A stretch of 64,000 nucleotides of DNA from Rothia sp035916755 (GTDB lineage: Bacteria > Actinomycetota > Actinomycetes > Actinomycetales > Micrococcaceae), in contig NZ_JAYWIX010000004.1 in NCBI RefSeq assembly GCF_035916755.1, positions 1 to 64,000 of the forward strand. The letters are read 5' to 3'. The stretch's first letter is position 1. Every line of letters starts with the position of its first letter. Position numbers and translations under genes: made by a program. This document shows positions 32,928 through 42,475 of the stretch, piece by piece. A model generated the notes under the pieces. That model was not told the DNA's origin, did not search any database, and saw nothing but the letters and a program-made list of their open reading frames with translations.

Positions 32928-34751
32928 CTAGTTCAGTTCAGCGGCTAGGGCATCGCGCTGGGCGTGAATTTCAGCGGGTACCTTGTCACCGAGGAAGGCC
33001 AGCCATTCGTCGATTCCGGGCAGCTCCTGGGCCCACTCGTCCTTGTTGATGGCCAGGGCAGCGGTGAGTTCGGTGTCACTGATATCGAGGCCGGTGAGGT
33101 CGAGGTCGCTCTTTCCGGGCACCACGCCGAGGAAGGTTTCTTGGCCGTCAGCCTTGCCGTCCAGGCGGTCGAAGATCCATTTGACCACGCGTGAGTTCTC
33201 GCCAAAGCCAGGCCAGGCGAAACCACCGTCGGGGGTACGACGGAACCAGTTGACGTAGTAAATCTTGGGCATGTTCTCTTCGCCGTGCTTCTTGCCCAGG
33301 TCAATCCAGTGCTGGATGTAGTCACCGGCGTTGTAGCCAATGAAGGGCAGCATGGCCATGGGGTCGCGGCGAACCACGCCCACAGCGCCCTTGGCGGCGG
33401 CGGTGGTCTCGGATGAGAGGGTCACACCGCGGAAAACACCCTGCTCCCAGCTGGAAGCTTCAGCGACCAGCGGCACAGTGGTCTTGCGGCGGCCACCGAA
33501 GATGATGGCAGAAAGGGGCACGCCGTCCGGTGCGTAGTACTCTTCAGCCAGCATGTCGGCCTGGGAGATGGGGGTGCAGAAGCGGGAGTTGGGGTGGGCA
33601 GCAGGACGGCCAGATTCAGGCGTCCAGTCATTGCCCTGCCAGTCAATCAGATGCTCGGGCACCTCGTCGGTCTTACCCTCCCACCAGACAGAGTTATCGT
33701 CGGTGAGGGCCACGTTGGTAAAGATGGTGTTGCCCTTGGCAATGGCGCGCATGGCATTGGGGTTGGTGGACCAGCCGGTGCCCGGGGCTACGCCGAAGAG
33801 GCCTGCCTCGGGGTTGACCACGAAGGGCTTTCCGTCGCGGAATTCGATCCAGGCGATGTCGTCGCCGACCATTTCAGCCTTCCAGCCGTCAATGGTGGGG
33901 TCCATCATGGCGAAGTTGGTCTTGCCACAGGCTGAGGGGAAGGCTGCCGAGATGTACTTGCTCTCACCCTCGGGGTTGGTCATCTTGAGCACCAGCATGT
34001 GCTCGGCCATCCAGCCCTCGTCGTGGCCCATAGCTGAGGCGATACGCAGGGCGTAGCACTTCTTACCCAGCAGGGCGTTGCCACCGTAGCCGGAGCCGAA
34101 GGACCAGATTTCGCGGTCCTCGGGGAACTGCACAATGTACTTTTCGGGGTTGCAGGGCCAGGGGACGTCCGCCTGTCCAGCCTCGAGGGGGGCACCGACC
34201 GAGTGCAGGGCTTTGACGAAGAAGGCCTCGGTTTCGGTCATCTTCTTCAGCACATCGGCACCGATGGTCGCCATGATGCGCATGGAGGTCACCACGTAGG
34301 CTGAGTCGGTGATTTCGACGCCGAACTTGGGGTTGGTGGCATCGAGTGAGCCCATGACGAAAGGAATGACGTACATGGTGCGGCCGCGCATAGACCCGGT
34401 GAAGAGCTCGGTCAGGGTGGCCTTCATCTCGGCGGGGTCACGCCAGTTGTTGGTGGGGCCAGCTCCCTCTTCGGTGGCGGAGCAGATAAAGGTGCGCTCC
34501 TCTACACGAGCCACATCGTCGGGGTCTGAGAAGGCAACGTAGGAGTTCGGGAACTCATGGTCACTGAGCTTGCGGAAAGTACCAGCCTCGACCAGTTCAC
34601 CGGCCAGGCGGTCGTATTCTTCCTGTGAGCCGTCGGCCCAGTAGATACGATCAGGCTGGGTCATCTGGGCAATATCAGCAACCCACTGCAGCAGCTCTGC
34701 GTGAGTGGTGGGCGCCTGTGCGGTTACGTTGTCGATTGAAATGTCAGTCAT
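32928..34751 (-). CDS. pckG: Phosphoenolpyruvate carboxykinase (GTP)
   Basis: This 607-residue enzyme converts oxaloacetate to PEP in gluconeogenesis. The GTP/PEP-binding loop FPSACGKTNFAM lies near residue 283, and FGSGYGGNALLGKKCYALR near 235 is typical. The start is ATG 34751 (TDISIDNVTAQ follows) with an AAGGGGAAG site. The frame continues to 34874 but the extra 41 residues include no homology. The gene is monocistronic, followed by a hairpin. The upstream region to the tRNA-Arg promoter is long and may hold catabolite control. Confidence 0.96.
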   Translation of the reverse strand: MTDISIDNVTAQAPTTHAELLQWVADIAQMTQPDRIYWADGSQEEYDRLAGELVEAGTFRKLSDHEFPNSYVAFSDPDDVARVEERTFICSATEEGAGPTNNWRDPAEMKATLTELFTGSMRGRTMYVIPFVMGSLDATNPKFGVEITDSAYVVTSMRIMATIGADVLKKMTETEAFFVKALHSVGAPLEAGQADVPWPCNPEKYIVQFPEDREIWSFGSGYGGNALLGKKCYALRIASAMGHDEGWMAEHMLVLKMTNPEGESKYISAAFPSACGKTNFAMMDPTIDGWKAEMVGDDIAWIEFRDGKPFVVNPEAGLFGVAPGTGWSTNPNAMRAIAKGNTIFTNVALTDDNSVWWEGKTDEVPEHLIDWQGNDWTPESGRPAAHPNSRFCTPISQADMLAEEYYAPDGVPLSAIIFGGRRKTTVPLVAEASSWEQGVFRGVTLSSETTAAAKGAVGVVRRDPMAMLPFIGYNAGDYIQHWIDLGKKHGEENMPKIYYVNWFRRTPDGGFAWPGFGENSRVVKWIFDRLDGKADGQETFLGVVPGKSDLDLTGLDISDTELTAALAINKDEWAQELPGIDEWLAFLGDKVPAEIHAQRDALAAELN

Positions 34752-35118
34752 CTGACGCTTCCCCTTATAAATCGTTGACCTGAAACACTCCACTGTGTTG
34801 TTCAGGTGCGAGTACCCCGCCCTGCCACTAGCCCGCAGGCGGGTAGAAACAGAAAAACGCGCCACCCATATCAATGAATAAACGCGTCGTGCGGTGCACT
34901 TTCACTTCATCGTGTGTTTCCAGAGTACATAGCTCGCCCCGGTTTGTCCTCATTAGTACGTAAATATTTCGTTACAGTCCTCTTGACCTGTGGTCTGGCC
35001 AACAGAATGCGGACCCGGGCAAACTTTTTCAACTTTCTTCAACCCCTCTTTTCCGCATATTTACGCGGTTTTCACCCCAGATTCACCCCTTTTGAGAGCA
35101 GGGTCACGCATTTTCGAT
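34752..35118. other. Non-coding region between pckG and tRNA-Arg
   Basis: No gene is seen. The region is A/T rich around 34950-34980 (GTAAATATTTCG). At 35071-35089, TTCACCCC occurs twice with an 11-bp period, which recalls PHO-type repeats. The pckG promoter must lie in the left part but I see no clear hexamers. Confidence 0.45.
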
Positions 35119-35147
35119 TTGCACAGCCGTGCAAACCTGCGTAATGT
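35119..35147 (+). promoter_or_regulatory. tRNA-Arg promoter
   Basis: TTGCAC (35119-35124) and TAATGT (35142-35147) with a 17-bp spacer ending AAACCTGCG. The same -35 and spacer end occur in the rrn promoter at 329-357. The tRNA begins 46 bp further on. Confidence 0.65.
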
Positions 35148-35193
35148 ATTACCTGTTGCCGCGACGGGCTGACGCAGCCGGTCAACGCATGAT

Positions 35194-35269
35194 GCGCCTG
35201 TAGCTCAACGGATAGAGCATCTGACTACGGATCAGAAGGTTGGGGGTTCGAATCCCTTCGGGCGCACCA
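35194..35269 (+). tRNA. tRNA-Arg (anticodon ACG)
   Basis: This is a 76-nt tRNA with the CCA end encoded. The acceptor stem pairs GCGCCTG with CGGGCGC, the anticodon stem is TCTGA/TCAGA around CTACGGA, and the T-loop is TTCGAAT. The D-arm GCTC/GAGC is intact. A terminator follows within 10 bp, so it is a single-gene unit. Confidence 0.97.
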
Positions 35270-35274
35270 CTGAT

Positions 35275-35306
35275 AAAAACCGGCCTCCTTCGGGGGCCGG
35301 TTTTTT
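35275..35306 (+). terminator. Terminator after tRNA-Arg
   Basis: ACCGGCC pairs with GGCCGGT around TCCTTCGGG, and six T follow on the plus strand. It is a canonical rho-independent terminator. Confidence 0.9.
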
Positions 35307-35479
35307 CTTGCCCTCCCCCAGCTGCCTCCCAGCGTAACACCCCGTTGCCAAGCTGGCGGCCGACGTCCGCTCACCGTAGTTTTAACCACAAAAAGCGGGG
35401 ATAGGCGCGCCTGCCCCCATAAAATAGGGACAGACCCTAGACCCGCAGCCTCACAGCTGCCCAGCACACGGAGAACACA

Positions 35480-35800
35480 TTGAGCGTAAACATCACGGTC
35501 ACTGACGAAAACGGCACCACCAAGGACGTCACCTGGGAACCCCACCAGACCATGCTTGAGGCCGTCCTCGCAGCAGGCTTCCCCGTGCTGGCAACCTGCG
35601 GTGGTAACGCTTCCTGCGCCACCTGCCACGCCTTCATCGACCCCGAGCACATCGAAGCGACCCTGCCCCGCGAAGAAGCAGAGGAAGACCTGCTCGACAT
35701 GATTGACGACATCGCCAACGAGTGCTCCCGTCTGAGCTGCCAGACCGAATACACCGAGGGAATGGACGGGGCAAGCGTCACCCTACAGCCCGGAATGTAG
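35480..35800 (+). CDS. 2Fe-2S ferredoxin (adrenodoxin/plant-like fold)
   Basis: This 106-residue electron carrier has cluster ligands in ATCGGNASCATC (C40, C46, C49) and a fourth cysteine in LSCQTEY near residue 87, the usual [2Fe-2S] CX5CX2CXnC spacing. Acidic helix residues (EEAEEDLLDMIDD) form the partner-docking surface. The start is TTG at 35480 with a CGGAGAA site. No reductase or P450 gene is adjacent. The following lipoprotein gene starts 5 bp after the stop, so the two are probably co-transcribed. Confidence 0.93.
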   Translation: MSVNITVTDENGTTKDVTWEPHQTMLEAVLAAGFPVLATCGGNASCATCHAFIDPEHIEATLPREEAEEDLLDMIDDIANECSRLSCQTEYTEGMDGASVTLQPGM

Positions 35801-35805
35801 GCTGC

Positions 35806-36585
35806 ATGAAAGCACGTATCCCCCTTCTCCCCCTCGCTGCCCTCAGCCTGCTCACGGCCCTCACCGCCTGCGGTAGCGCCACTACCGGCACCACCACCGC
35901 AGAAAGCACCGTGAGCAGTCCGGCTGCTACGACCTCGTCCGCACCGGTGCCCCCCTCACCGACGGTCTCAGCCACGAGCGCCGCGCCCACCCCCGTGGCA
36001 ACCACCCGGACACCCACCGTGCAAGAGGTCACCCCGGCCCCCAGCACCTCCGCTGACCCAGAACCGGTGCCCACCGGCACCGTTATCACCGTAGAACCCA
36101 CCGCGAGCGCCCCGAACCCTGCCGCGAGCGGTAGCCAGTTCGCCAGTTCGGCTGCCGGGGTAGCCGTCTGCGACTACGACCAGCTCTATATTGAGGCCGC
36201 GGTAGCTCAGGGCGGTGGCGCAGCGGGGTCGCGCTATATCACCCTAACCTTTACCAATACCGGGGACGCCAACTGCACCATGAGCGGCTACCCCGCTGTG
36301 CACTACGTGAACGCCGCTGGCCAGCAGGTGGGGGCGGCAGCTGCAAACGCTACTGAGTGGTCGTCCTCGGGTGGCGTGCTTGCCCCCGGTGACTCCCTGA
36401 CCGCTACCCTGCGTGAGACCCGGGCCCAGCTCTACGGGGATGCCTGCCAGAGTGTTTCTGCTGCGGGCTACTCGGTGCAGGCTCCTGGAGCTTCCCAGGC
36501 TCTGGTACTGAACTTTGCGGCGGAAGCCTGCTCTAATACCTCTGTCGCCCAGCTTTCAGTAGGCGCGGTGGGGGCTACCCCCTAG
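35806..36585 (+). CDS. DUF4232-domain lipoprotein
   Basis: This 259-residue protein has a lipoprotein signal ending LTAC (C19). A long Thr/Ser/Pro/Ala-rich linker (about residues 25-110) leads to a beta-rich DUF4232 domain (about 118-259) with cysteine pairs (VCDYDQ, NCTMSGYPAV, DACQSV, EACSNT). Such proteins are anchored outside the membrane in actinobacteria; their function is unknown. The ATG at 35806 is 5 bp after the ferredoxin stop. A strong terminator follows. Confidence 0.88.
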   Translation: MKARIPLLPLAALSLLTALTACGSATTGTTTAESTVSSPAATTSSAPVPPSPTVSATSAAPTPVATTRTPTVQEVTPAPSTSADPEPVPTGTVITVEPTASAPNPAASGSQFASSAAGVAVCDYDQLYIEAAVAQGGGAAGSRYITLTFTNTGDANCTMSGYPAVHYVNAAGQQVGAAAANATEWSSSGGVLAPGDSLTATLRETRAQLYGDACQSVSAAGYSVQAPGASQALVLNFAAEACSNTSVAQLSVGAVGATP

Positions 36586-36612
36586 CTAAGCGGCGGGCCT
36601 CCGTGCTCTCAA

Positions 36613-36671
36613 GGCCGGGTGCGCCGGGCTGCCTTCCAGGTTACCCGGTGCGCCCGGCCCGTTTGTTTTTA
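36613..36671 (+). terminator. Terminator after the DUF4232 lipoprotein gene
   Basis: GGCCGGGTGCGCCGGG (36613-36628) pairs with CCCGGTGCGCCCGGCC (36644-36659); CGTTTGTTTTT follows. It ends only 16 bp before the lhr start, so lhr must be transcribed from within this short gap or by read-through. Confidence 0.85.
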
Positions 36672-36687
36672 AGGGGATAATGGGGCT

Positions 36688-39600
36688 ATGGCAGAACCCG
36701 TTACCTCCCGTGCCCTGAGTTTTTTCTCGGCCCCCACCCGCCGCTGGTTTGAGGGGGCTTTTTCTGCACCTACCGCTGCCCAGGCTGGAGCCTGGGAGGC
36801 AATTTCGGCGGGCCATCATGCCCTGATTGTGGCGCCGACCGGGTCGGGTAAAACCCTTTCGGCCTTTCTGTGGGCCCTGGACCGCCTGCACTTTGAGAGT
36901 CACGGGGGCGGGGGCACCCGCGTCCTCTATATTTCCCCCCTCAAGGCCCTGGGCGTGGATGTTGAGCGCAACCTGCGCGCTCCCCTGATCGGCATTGCCC
37001 AGACAGCCCGGCAGCTGGGGGTAGAGCCCCCGCAGGTTCGGGTGGGTGTGCGCAGCGGTGATACCCCGGCTAAGGAACGCCGCCAGCTGATTTCTAACCC
37101 GCCAGATATTCTGATCACCACCCCTGAATCCCTCTTTTTGATGCTGACCTCTAAGGCCCGCTCAACCCTGACCAAGGTGCACACGGTCATTATCGATGAG
37201 GTGCACGCGGTTGCCGGTACCAAGCGTGGTGCCCACCTGGCGGTGACCCTAGAACGCCTGGACCAGATTCTTGAGACCCCCGCCCAGCGGGTGGGCCTGT
37301 CGGCAACCGTGGAGCCGGTTGAAACCGTCGCCCGCTTTTTGGGCGGCAGTGTGCCGGTGCAGATTGTGCGCCCGTCCTCGACCAAGGAGTGGGAGCTGAC
37401 CCTTTCGGTACCAGTGCCCGACATGACGGCCCTGGGCGGGCCCAATGCCTACGGTGAAGGTAACAACGACATTGGGGGCCGGAGTCAGCACGCTGGCGGG
37501 GGCCAGCCAGCAAACGTGACGCAGACCGGGGAGGCCAACGGTTCAGGTGCCTACCTGGATAAGCTCGCCGGGCGTACCCGCTCCCAGATCCGCTCTCTGG
37601 ACGCCACTGAGTTCGAGGACCGTGCTTTCGATGACGGCGCTGTGCAGGCAGATACCCTGGCGGACGCTGGCACCCGGCCGGAAGTCTCTGTGCGGCTGGC
37701 GGAGTCCCTGCCTCAGGGGGTAACCGTGGCCGATGCCCTGGGCATCCGCCCGGTGGCAGGCCCTGCCCTGGGCTCCCAGTCAGATGAGCCCTCATCTGAC
37801 TACTTTGACAAGCCCCTGCCTGCGCGCACACCCGGTAGTCAGGTGGGCAGTGAGCAGGCAGGCACTGCGCAGGCAAGTGCCGAGCAGGCCCTGTGGGACG
37901 CTGTGGGTGTTTTCCCCGGTGAGGAAGCAGAGTCTGCACCCCAGGTACAGACCCGAACCCAGCCCGCCCTCACCATCGAAGAGGTGCAGGTGGCGGCGTC
38001 CGCCCCGGGCTCAGGCGCCGGGAGCGAAACCCCGAACCTCAACGGCTACCAGGCCTCCATCTGGCCGCATGTGGAAGAGCGCATTGTGGATCTGGTGGTG
38101 GCCAATCGCTCCACCATTGTCTTTGCTAACTCGCGCGGGCTGGCGGAAAAACTGACGGCCCGCCTCAACGAGATTTACCTGGGCCGTCTAGAGGCCCGCG
38201 GGGAGCTGGGTGAGGTGACCGCAAGCGCCTCCACCGGTGCCCGCACCTACGCTTCTACCGGCGGGGAGCCGAAGGCCCTGGCAGATGTACTGGCTGAGGC
38301 TCTAGCCAAGGACGCCCCTGCCCGGCTGGAAGCCGACGATGGGCGCCTACCGGAGGCGGGTGCGTCCTTGCCCTTCTCTACCCAGCCCCCTGCCCAGGTG
38401 ATGGGGGGTTCGGCGGCGGCTGCTGGGGCGCCGCCGGTGCTGGCGCGGGCCCACCACGGGTCGGTTTCCAAGGACCAGCGCACCCTGATTGAAGAGGCTC
38501 TGAAGTCGGGGCAGCTGCGGTGCGTGGTGGCCACCAGTTCCCTGGAACTGGGTATTGATATGGGCCATGTGGATCTGGTGATTCAGGTGGAGGCCCCGCA
38601 CTCGGTTGCCTCTGGCCTGCAGCGGGTGGGCCGTGCTGGCCACCAGGTGGGGGAGGTCTCGCGCGGCTACCTCTACCCCAAGCACCGGGGCGACCTGCTG
38701 AACGCCACAGTGACCGTGCAGCGTATGCTGGCCGGGCAAATTGAGCCCCTGGCCATTCCCGCTAATCCCCTGGATATTTTGGCCCAGCAAACCGTAGCCG
38801 CCTGTGCCCTGGGCCCAATTAGTGTGGAGGCTTGGTTTGAGGCCCTGCGGGCAACGGCCCCCTTTGCTACCCTGCCCCGGGCGGCCTTTGAGGCGACCCT
38901 GGATTTGCTGGCCGGTAAGTACCCCTCGGACGAGTTTGCCGAGCTGCGCCCCCGCATTGTCTGGGACCGGGACGCCGGGACGATTGAGGGCCGCCCCGGG
39001 GCCCAGCGCCTGGCGGTGACCTCCGGCGGCACGATTCCTGACCGCGGCCTCTTCCCGGTCTTCATTGCCGGGGCTGAGGATTCTAAGGCTCCCAAGCGGG
39101 TGGGTGAACTGGATGAGGAGATGGTCTATGAGTCCCGGGCCGGGGACGTCATTGCCCTGGGTGCTTCGTCCTGGCGGATTGAGGACATCACTCATGATCG
39201 GGTAACCGTGACCCCCGCCCCCGGGGTACCCGGTCGCCTGCCCTTCTGGCACGGGGATTCGCCGGGCCGTCCTGTCGATTTGGGGCGAGCTTTAGGAGCC
39301 TTCACCCGGGAGCTGGCCCTTGAGAACAGTAAGGACGCCGGTGCCGCCCACGCCCGCCTGCGCGGCCTTGGTCTGGATCAGTGGGCCGCTGATAATCTGC
39401 TGGCCTACGTGGCAGAGCAGGCAGAGGCGACCGGCCAGGTGCCCAGCGAGAAGCACCTGCTGGTCGAGCGCTTCCGTGATGAGCTGGGGGACTGGCGTCT
39501 GATTCTGCATTCGCCCCTGGGTATGCCCGTTCACTCCCCCTGGGCCCTGGCTGTGGGGGCGCGGGTTCAGGAACGCTACGGGGTCAATGCCTCAGCTATG

Positions 39601-42411
39601 GCCGCTGACGACGGTATCGTGCTGCGCATCCCCGCTATGGAGGCAGAACCGCCCGGGGCTGACCTCTTCATCTTTTACCCGGCCGAGCTCGAAGACATCG
39701 TAACCGAACGGGTGGGCAACTCTGCCCTCTTTGCCTCCCGCTTCCGCGAGAACGCCGCCCGCGCCCTGCTGCTACCCCGCAAGGACCCGGGCCGCCGCAC
39801 TCCCCTGTGGCAGCAGCGCCAGCGCTCCGCCCAGCTACTGGATGTGGCCCGTAAGTACCCCACCTTCCCCCTGTTGCTAGAAACTGCCCGTGAGTGCCTG
39901 CAGGACGTCTACGACCTACCGGCCCTGACCGCCCTGCACAAGGACCTCGAGGCCAAAAAGGTACGGATCAGCGAGGTAGAAACCGAAACCCCCTCCCCCT
40001 TCGCCCGCACCCTACTCTTTGGCTATGTCGCCCAGTTCCTCTACGACGGGGATTCCCCCCTGGCTGAGCGCCGGGCAGCTGCCCTGGCGCTGGACCCGGC
40101 CCTGCTGGCTGAGCTACTCGGCAAGGACGAGCTGCGCGAACTGCTCGATGTTGAGGTCATCCGTTCCACCGAGGCCCGCTTGCAGCGCACCGCTACGGGC
40201 TACCGCCTGCGCGGGGTCGAAGGCGCTGTCGACCTACTGCGCCTGCTCGGCCCGCTCACCGCTGCCGAGGCTGCCCAGCGCCTGCGGGTGCTCCTGGAGC
40301 AGGACGCCGCTCCCCCTGCTCCTGATACCGAGGCAGGTCAGCCGGGTGAGCGCGTCCTGACCGAAGCCGAAGCCACTGACCACCTTGAGGCCCTGGTGAA
40401 AGCCGGGCGGGCCCTGCGCTTCCGCCTGCACGGGCGGGAACTGTATGCTGCCATTGAGGACGCCGCTCGTCTGCGTGACGCCCTGGGTGTGCCCCTGCCG
40501 ATTGGGGTCCCCCTGGCCTTCCTAGAGCCGGTCGAGGCTCCCCTGGTTGACATGGTCGCCCGCTATGCCCGGACCCATGCCCCCTTTACCGTTGCCCAGG
40601 CAGCTGCCGCCCTCTCCCTGGGTGTCTCGGTGGTCGATACCGCCCTGCGTACCCTGGCAGCAGATCGGCGGGTTATCTCTGGTGAGTTCCTGCCCGAAGA
40701 GCTCCGCGCTGAGCTAGCCGCCGCCCGCACCGGCTCCACCGACCCCGCCTACCTAGCCGGAACTGAGTGGGTGGACGCCGCCGTCCTGCGCACCCTGCGC
40801 TCCCGCTCCCTGGCAGCCCTGCGCGCCGACGTCGAACCCGTTACCCCCGGCACATACGCCCGTTTCCTGCCGCCCTGGCAGCACGTGGGCTCCTGGCAGG
40901 TCACCGAAACCACCGCCGCCCCCGGCACCTTCGGGGCACCGGCCCAGTCCATCAGCGTCCGCCGCGACGAAAACGCCATGCTCAGCGGCTACGACGGCCT
41001 ACTCACCGTGATCGACCAGCTCGCCGGGGTGCGGGTGCCCGCCTCTGCCCTCGAACCTCTGATTCTCAAGGCCCGCATCAGCGACTACACCCCCGCCCTG
41101 CTCGACTCAGCCATGAGCGCCGGGGACGTCATCTGGACGGGCGCCGGCCAGCTCGCCGGGGACGACGGCTGGATCGCCCTACACCTGGGTGAGAGCGCGG
41201 CCCTGACCCTGCCCGATGCGGTAGAACGAGCCGAGGCGCTCGCAGCCCTGGGCGCCCTCGAAAACACCATCTACGAGCTGCTGACCGGCGGGCTCTTCTT
41301 CAGCCAGATTCAGACCCAGCTCGCCGCCCTGGCCACCTCGCTGGGTAACACGCCCCCGAACGCCCAGGAGATTTCAACCGCCCTCTGGAACCTGGTCTGG
41401 GCCGGGCTAGTCACCGGCGACACCTTCGCCCCGGTACGGGCCCTGATCTCGGGCAGGGCATCGGCCCACAAGGTGGCCGCCCCCGCCCCCCGGGCCCGCT
41501 CCGTGGGAATGCGACGCGGGGCCTCCCGCCTCTCGGCTTCCCGCCTGGGGGTGGGCGTAGGCCGGGCCCCTGCGGTATCAGCCCAGGTCGCCCCTATCGA
41601 CGGCGGACGCTGGGCCCGTATCGAGGCCGAACCACTCGACGCCATCGTGGCAGCTGCCGCCCGCGCCGAACTGCTCATGGACCGCTACGGGGTGCTCACC
41701 CGCGGGGCCGTGGCCGTTGAGGATACCCCCGGCGGCTTTGCCGGGGTCTACCGGGTGCTGTCTGCCGCCGAAGAAAAGGGCCTGGCCCGCCGTGGCTACT
41801 TCATAGAGGGCCTGGGCGCTGCCCAGTTCTCGACCTCCTCCACCGTCGATAGACTCCGGGCGGCGGACGACACCACCGCCGCAGACGAGGAGGGGCAAGG
41901 CGCCGCACCCGGCGCGTCCGCCTACACCCCGGTGCGCCGCACCCGCCACTCGGTCACCCTGCTCGCTGCCACCGACCCGGCTAACCCCTATGGGGCCGCC
42001 CTGCCCTGGCCCACCCCCGTGGCCTGGGACAGCAACCGCACCCCCATCAAGCACAAGCCAGGGCGCAAGGCCGGGGCCGTCGTCATCCTGGTCGACGGGG
42101 AGCTCACCCTCTACCTGGAACGCGGCGGCAAAACCCTACTGCCCTTTACCGACCGAGCCGACCGGGTGGAGGCGTCCGCGCCCCTGATTGGCCAGCTGGT
42201 GCGCGCCGGAGTAGCCGACAAAATCGTTATTGAGACCGCTGGCGGGGTGGATGTGCTGAGCTCTCCCACGCCGCCACCACCCGCACCCGACCAACCGGAT
42301 GCATCGGGTGAGGCTGGCGCACACCCTGTACTTGTACTGCGAAGGGCCCTGCTGGCCGCTGGTTTCTACGCCACCCCGCGCGGCCTGCGTATGCGGAAGG
42401 ACTATTCCTAA
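36688..42411 (+). CDS. lhr: Lhr-family ATP-dependent DNA helicase, enlarged
   Basis: This 1,907-residue superfamily 2 helicase is linked to DNA repair. Walker A is APTGSGKT (49-56), DEVH is at 170-173, the SAT motif at 205-207, and motif VI QRVGRAGH is near 645. The Lhr core and its long C-terminal winged-helix and beta-barrel parts follow. Usual Lhr proteins have roughly 1,500-1,600 residues. The excess is mainly two low-complexity inserts between the two RecA domains (about 250-447 and 508-585), rich in Ala, Gly, Gln, Ser and Glu. A nei-type glycosylase gene lies downstream, the usual lhr-nei neighbourhood. The ATG has only a weak upstream site. Confidence 0.93.
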   Translation: MAEPVTSRALSFFSAPTRRWFEGAFSAPTAAQAGAWEAISAGHHALIVAPTGSGKTLSAFLWALDRLHFESHGGGGTRVLYISPLKALGVDVERNLRAPLIGIAQTARQLGVEPPQVRVGVRSGDTPAKERRQLISNPPDILITTPESLFLMLTSKARSTLTKVHTVIIDEVHAVAGTKRGAHLAVTLERLDQILETPAQRVGLSATVEPVETVARFLGGSVPVQIVRPSSTKEWELTLSVPVPDMTALGGPNAYGEGNNDIGGRSQHAGGGQPANVTQTGEANGSGAYLDKLAGRTRSQIRSLDATEFEDRAFDDGAVQADTLADAGTRPEVSVRLAESLPQGVTVADALGIRPVAGPALGSQSDEPSSDYFDKPLPARTPGSQVGSEQAGTAQASAEQALWDAVGVFPGEEAESAPQVQTRTQPALTIEEVQVAASAPGSGAGSETPNLNGYQASIWPHVEERIVDLVVANRSTIVFANSRGLAEKLTARLNEIYLGRLEARGELGEVTASASTGARTYASTGGEPKALADVLAEALAKDAPARLEADDGRLPEAGASLPFSTQPPAQVMGGSAAAAGAPPVLARAHHGSVSKDQRTLIEEALKSGQLRCVVATSSLELGIDMGHVDLVIQVEAPHSVASGLQRVGRAGHQVGEVSRGYLYPKHRGDLLNATVTVQRMLAGQIEPLAIPANPLDILAQQTVAACALGPISVEAWFEALRATAPFATLPRAAFEATLDLLAGKYPSDEFAELRPRIVWDRDAGTIEGRPGAQRLAVTSGGTIPDRGLFPVFIAGAEDSKAPKRVGELDEEMVYESRAGDVIALGASSWRIEDITHDRVTVTPAPGVPGRLPFWHGDSPGRPVDLGRALGAFTRELALENSKDAGAAHARLRGLGLDQWAADNLLAYVAEQAEATGQVPSEKHLLVERFRDELGDWRLILHSPLGMPVHSPWALAVGARVQERYGVNASAMAADDGIVLRIPAMEAEPPGADLFIFYPAELEDIVTERVGNSALFASRFRENAARALLLPRKDPGRRTPLWQQRQRSAQLLDVARKYPTFPLLLETARECLQDVYDLPALTALHKDLEAKKVRISEVETETPSPFARTLLFGYVAQFLYDGDSPLAERRAAALALDPALLAELLGKDELRELLDVEVIRSTEARLQRTATGYRLRGVEGAVDLLRLLGPLTAAEAAQRLRVLLEQDAAPPAPDTEAGQPGERVLTEAEATDHLEALVKAGRALRFRLHGRELYAAIEDAARLRDALGVPLPIGVPLAFLEPVEAPLVDMVARYARTHAPFTVAQAAAALSLGVSVVDTALRTLAADRRVISGEFLPEELRAELAAARTGSTDPAYLAGTEWVDAAVLRTLRSRSLAALRADVEPVTPGTYARFLPPWQHVGSWQVTETTAAPGTFGAPAQSISVRRDENAMLSGYDGLLTVIDQLAGVRVPASALEPLILKARISDYTPALLDSAMSAGDVIWTGAGQLAGDDGWIALHLGESAALTLPDAVERAEALAALGALENTIYELLTGGLFFSQIQTQLAALATSLGNTPPNAQEISTALWNLVWAGLVTGDTFAPVRALISGRASAHKVAAPAPRARSVGMRRGASRLSASRLGVGVGRAPAVSAQVAPIDGGRWARIEAEPLDAIVAAAARAELLMDRYGVLTRGAVAVEDTPGGFAGVYRVLSAAEEKGLARRGYFIEGLGAAQFSTSSTVDRLRAADDTTAADEEGQGAAPGASAYTPVRRTRHSVTLLAATDPANPYGAALPWPTPVAWDSNRTPIKHKPGRKAGAVVILVDGELTLYLERGGKTLLPFTDRADRVEASAPLIGQLVRAGVADKIVIETAGGVDVLSSPTPPPPAPDQPDASGEAGAHPVLVLRRALLAAGFYATPRGLRMRKDYS

Positions 42412-42418
42412 AAACAGC

Positions 42419-42451
42419 AGAACCTCCCTTGCGTGGGGCAAGGGAGGTTCT
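42419..42451 (-). terminator. Terminator for the 47-residue membrane protein gene
   Basis: AGAACCTCCCTTGC and GCAAGGGAGGTTCT form a perfect 14-bp stem. On the minus strand TGCTGTTTTTAGG follows. It lies 24 bp after the stop of the small gene and can also end lhr transcripts. Confidence 0.85.
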
Positions 42452-42475
42452 GAGTGGCTAGCGGTCTCTCATTGA

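Noticed and set aside
35225..35650. Minus-strand frame ending in ...RRDSNPQPSDP
   Set aside because: That ending is the well-known false translation of the antisense strand of a tRNA gene (here tRNA-Arg); the rest is the complement of the ferredoxin gene.
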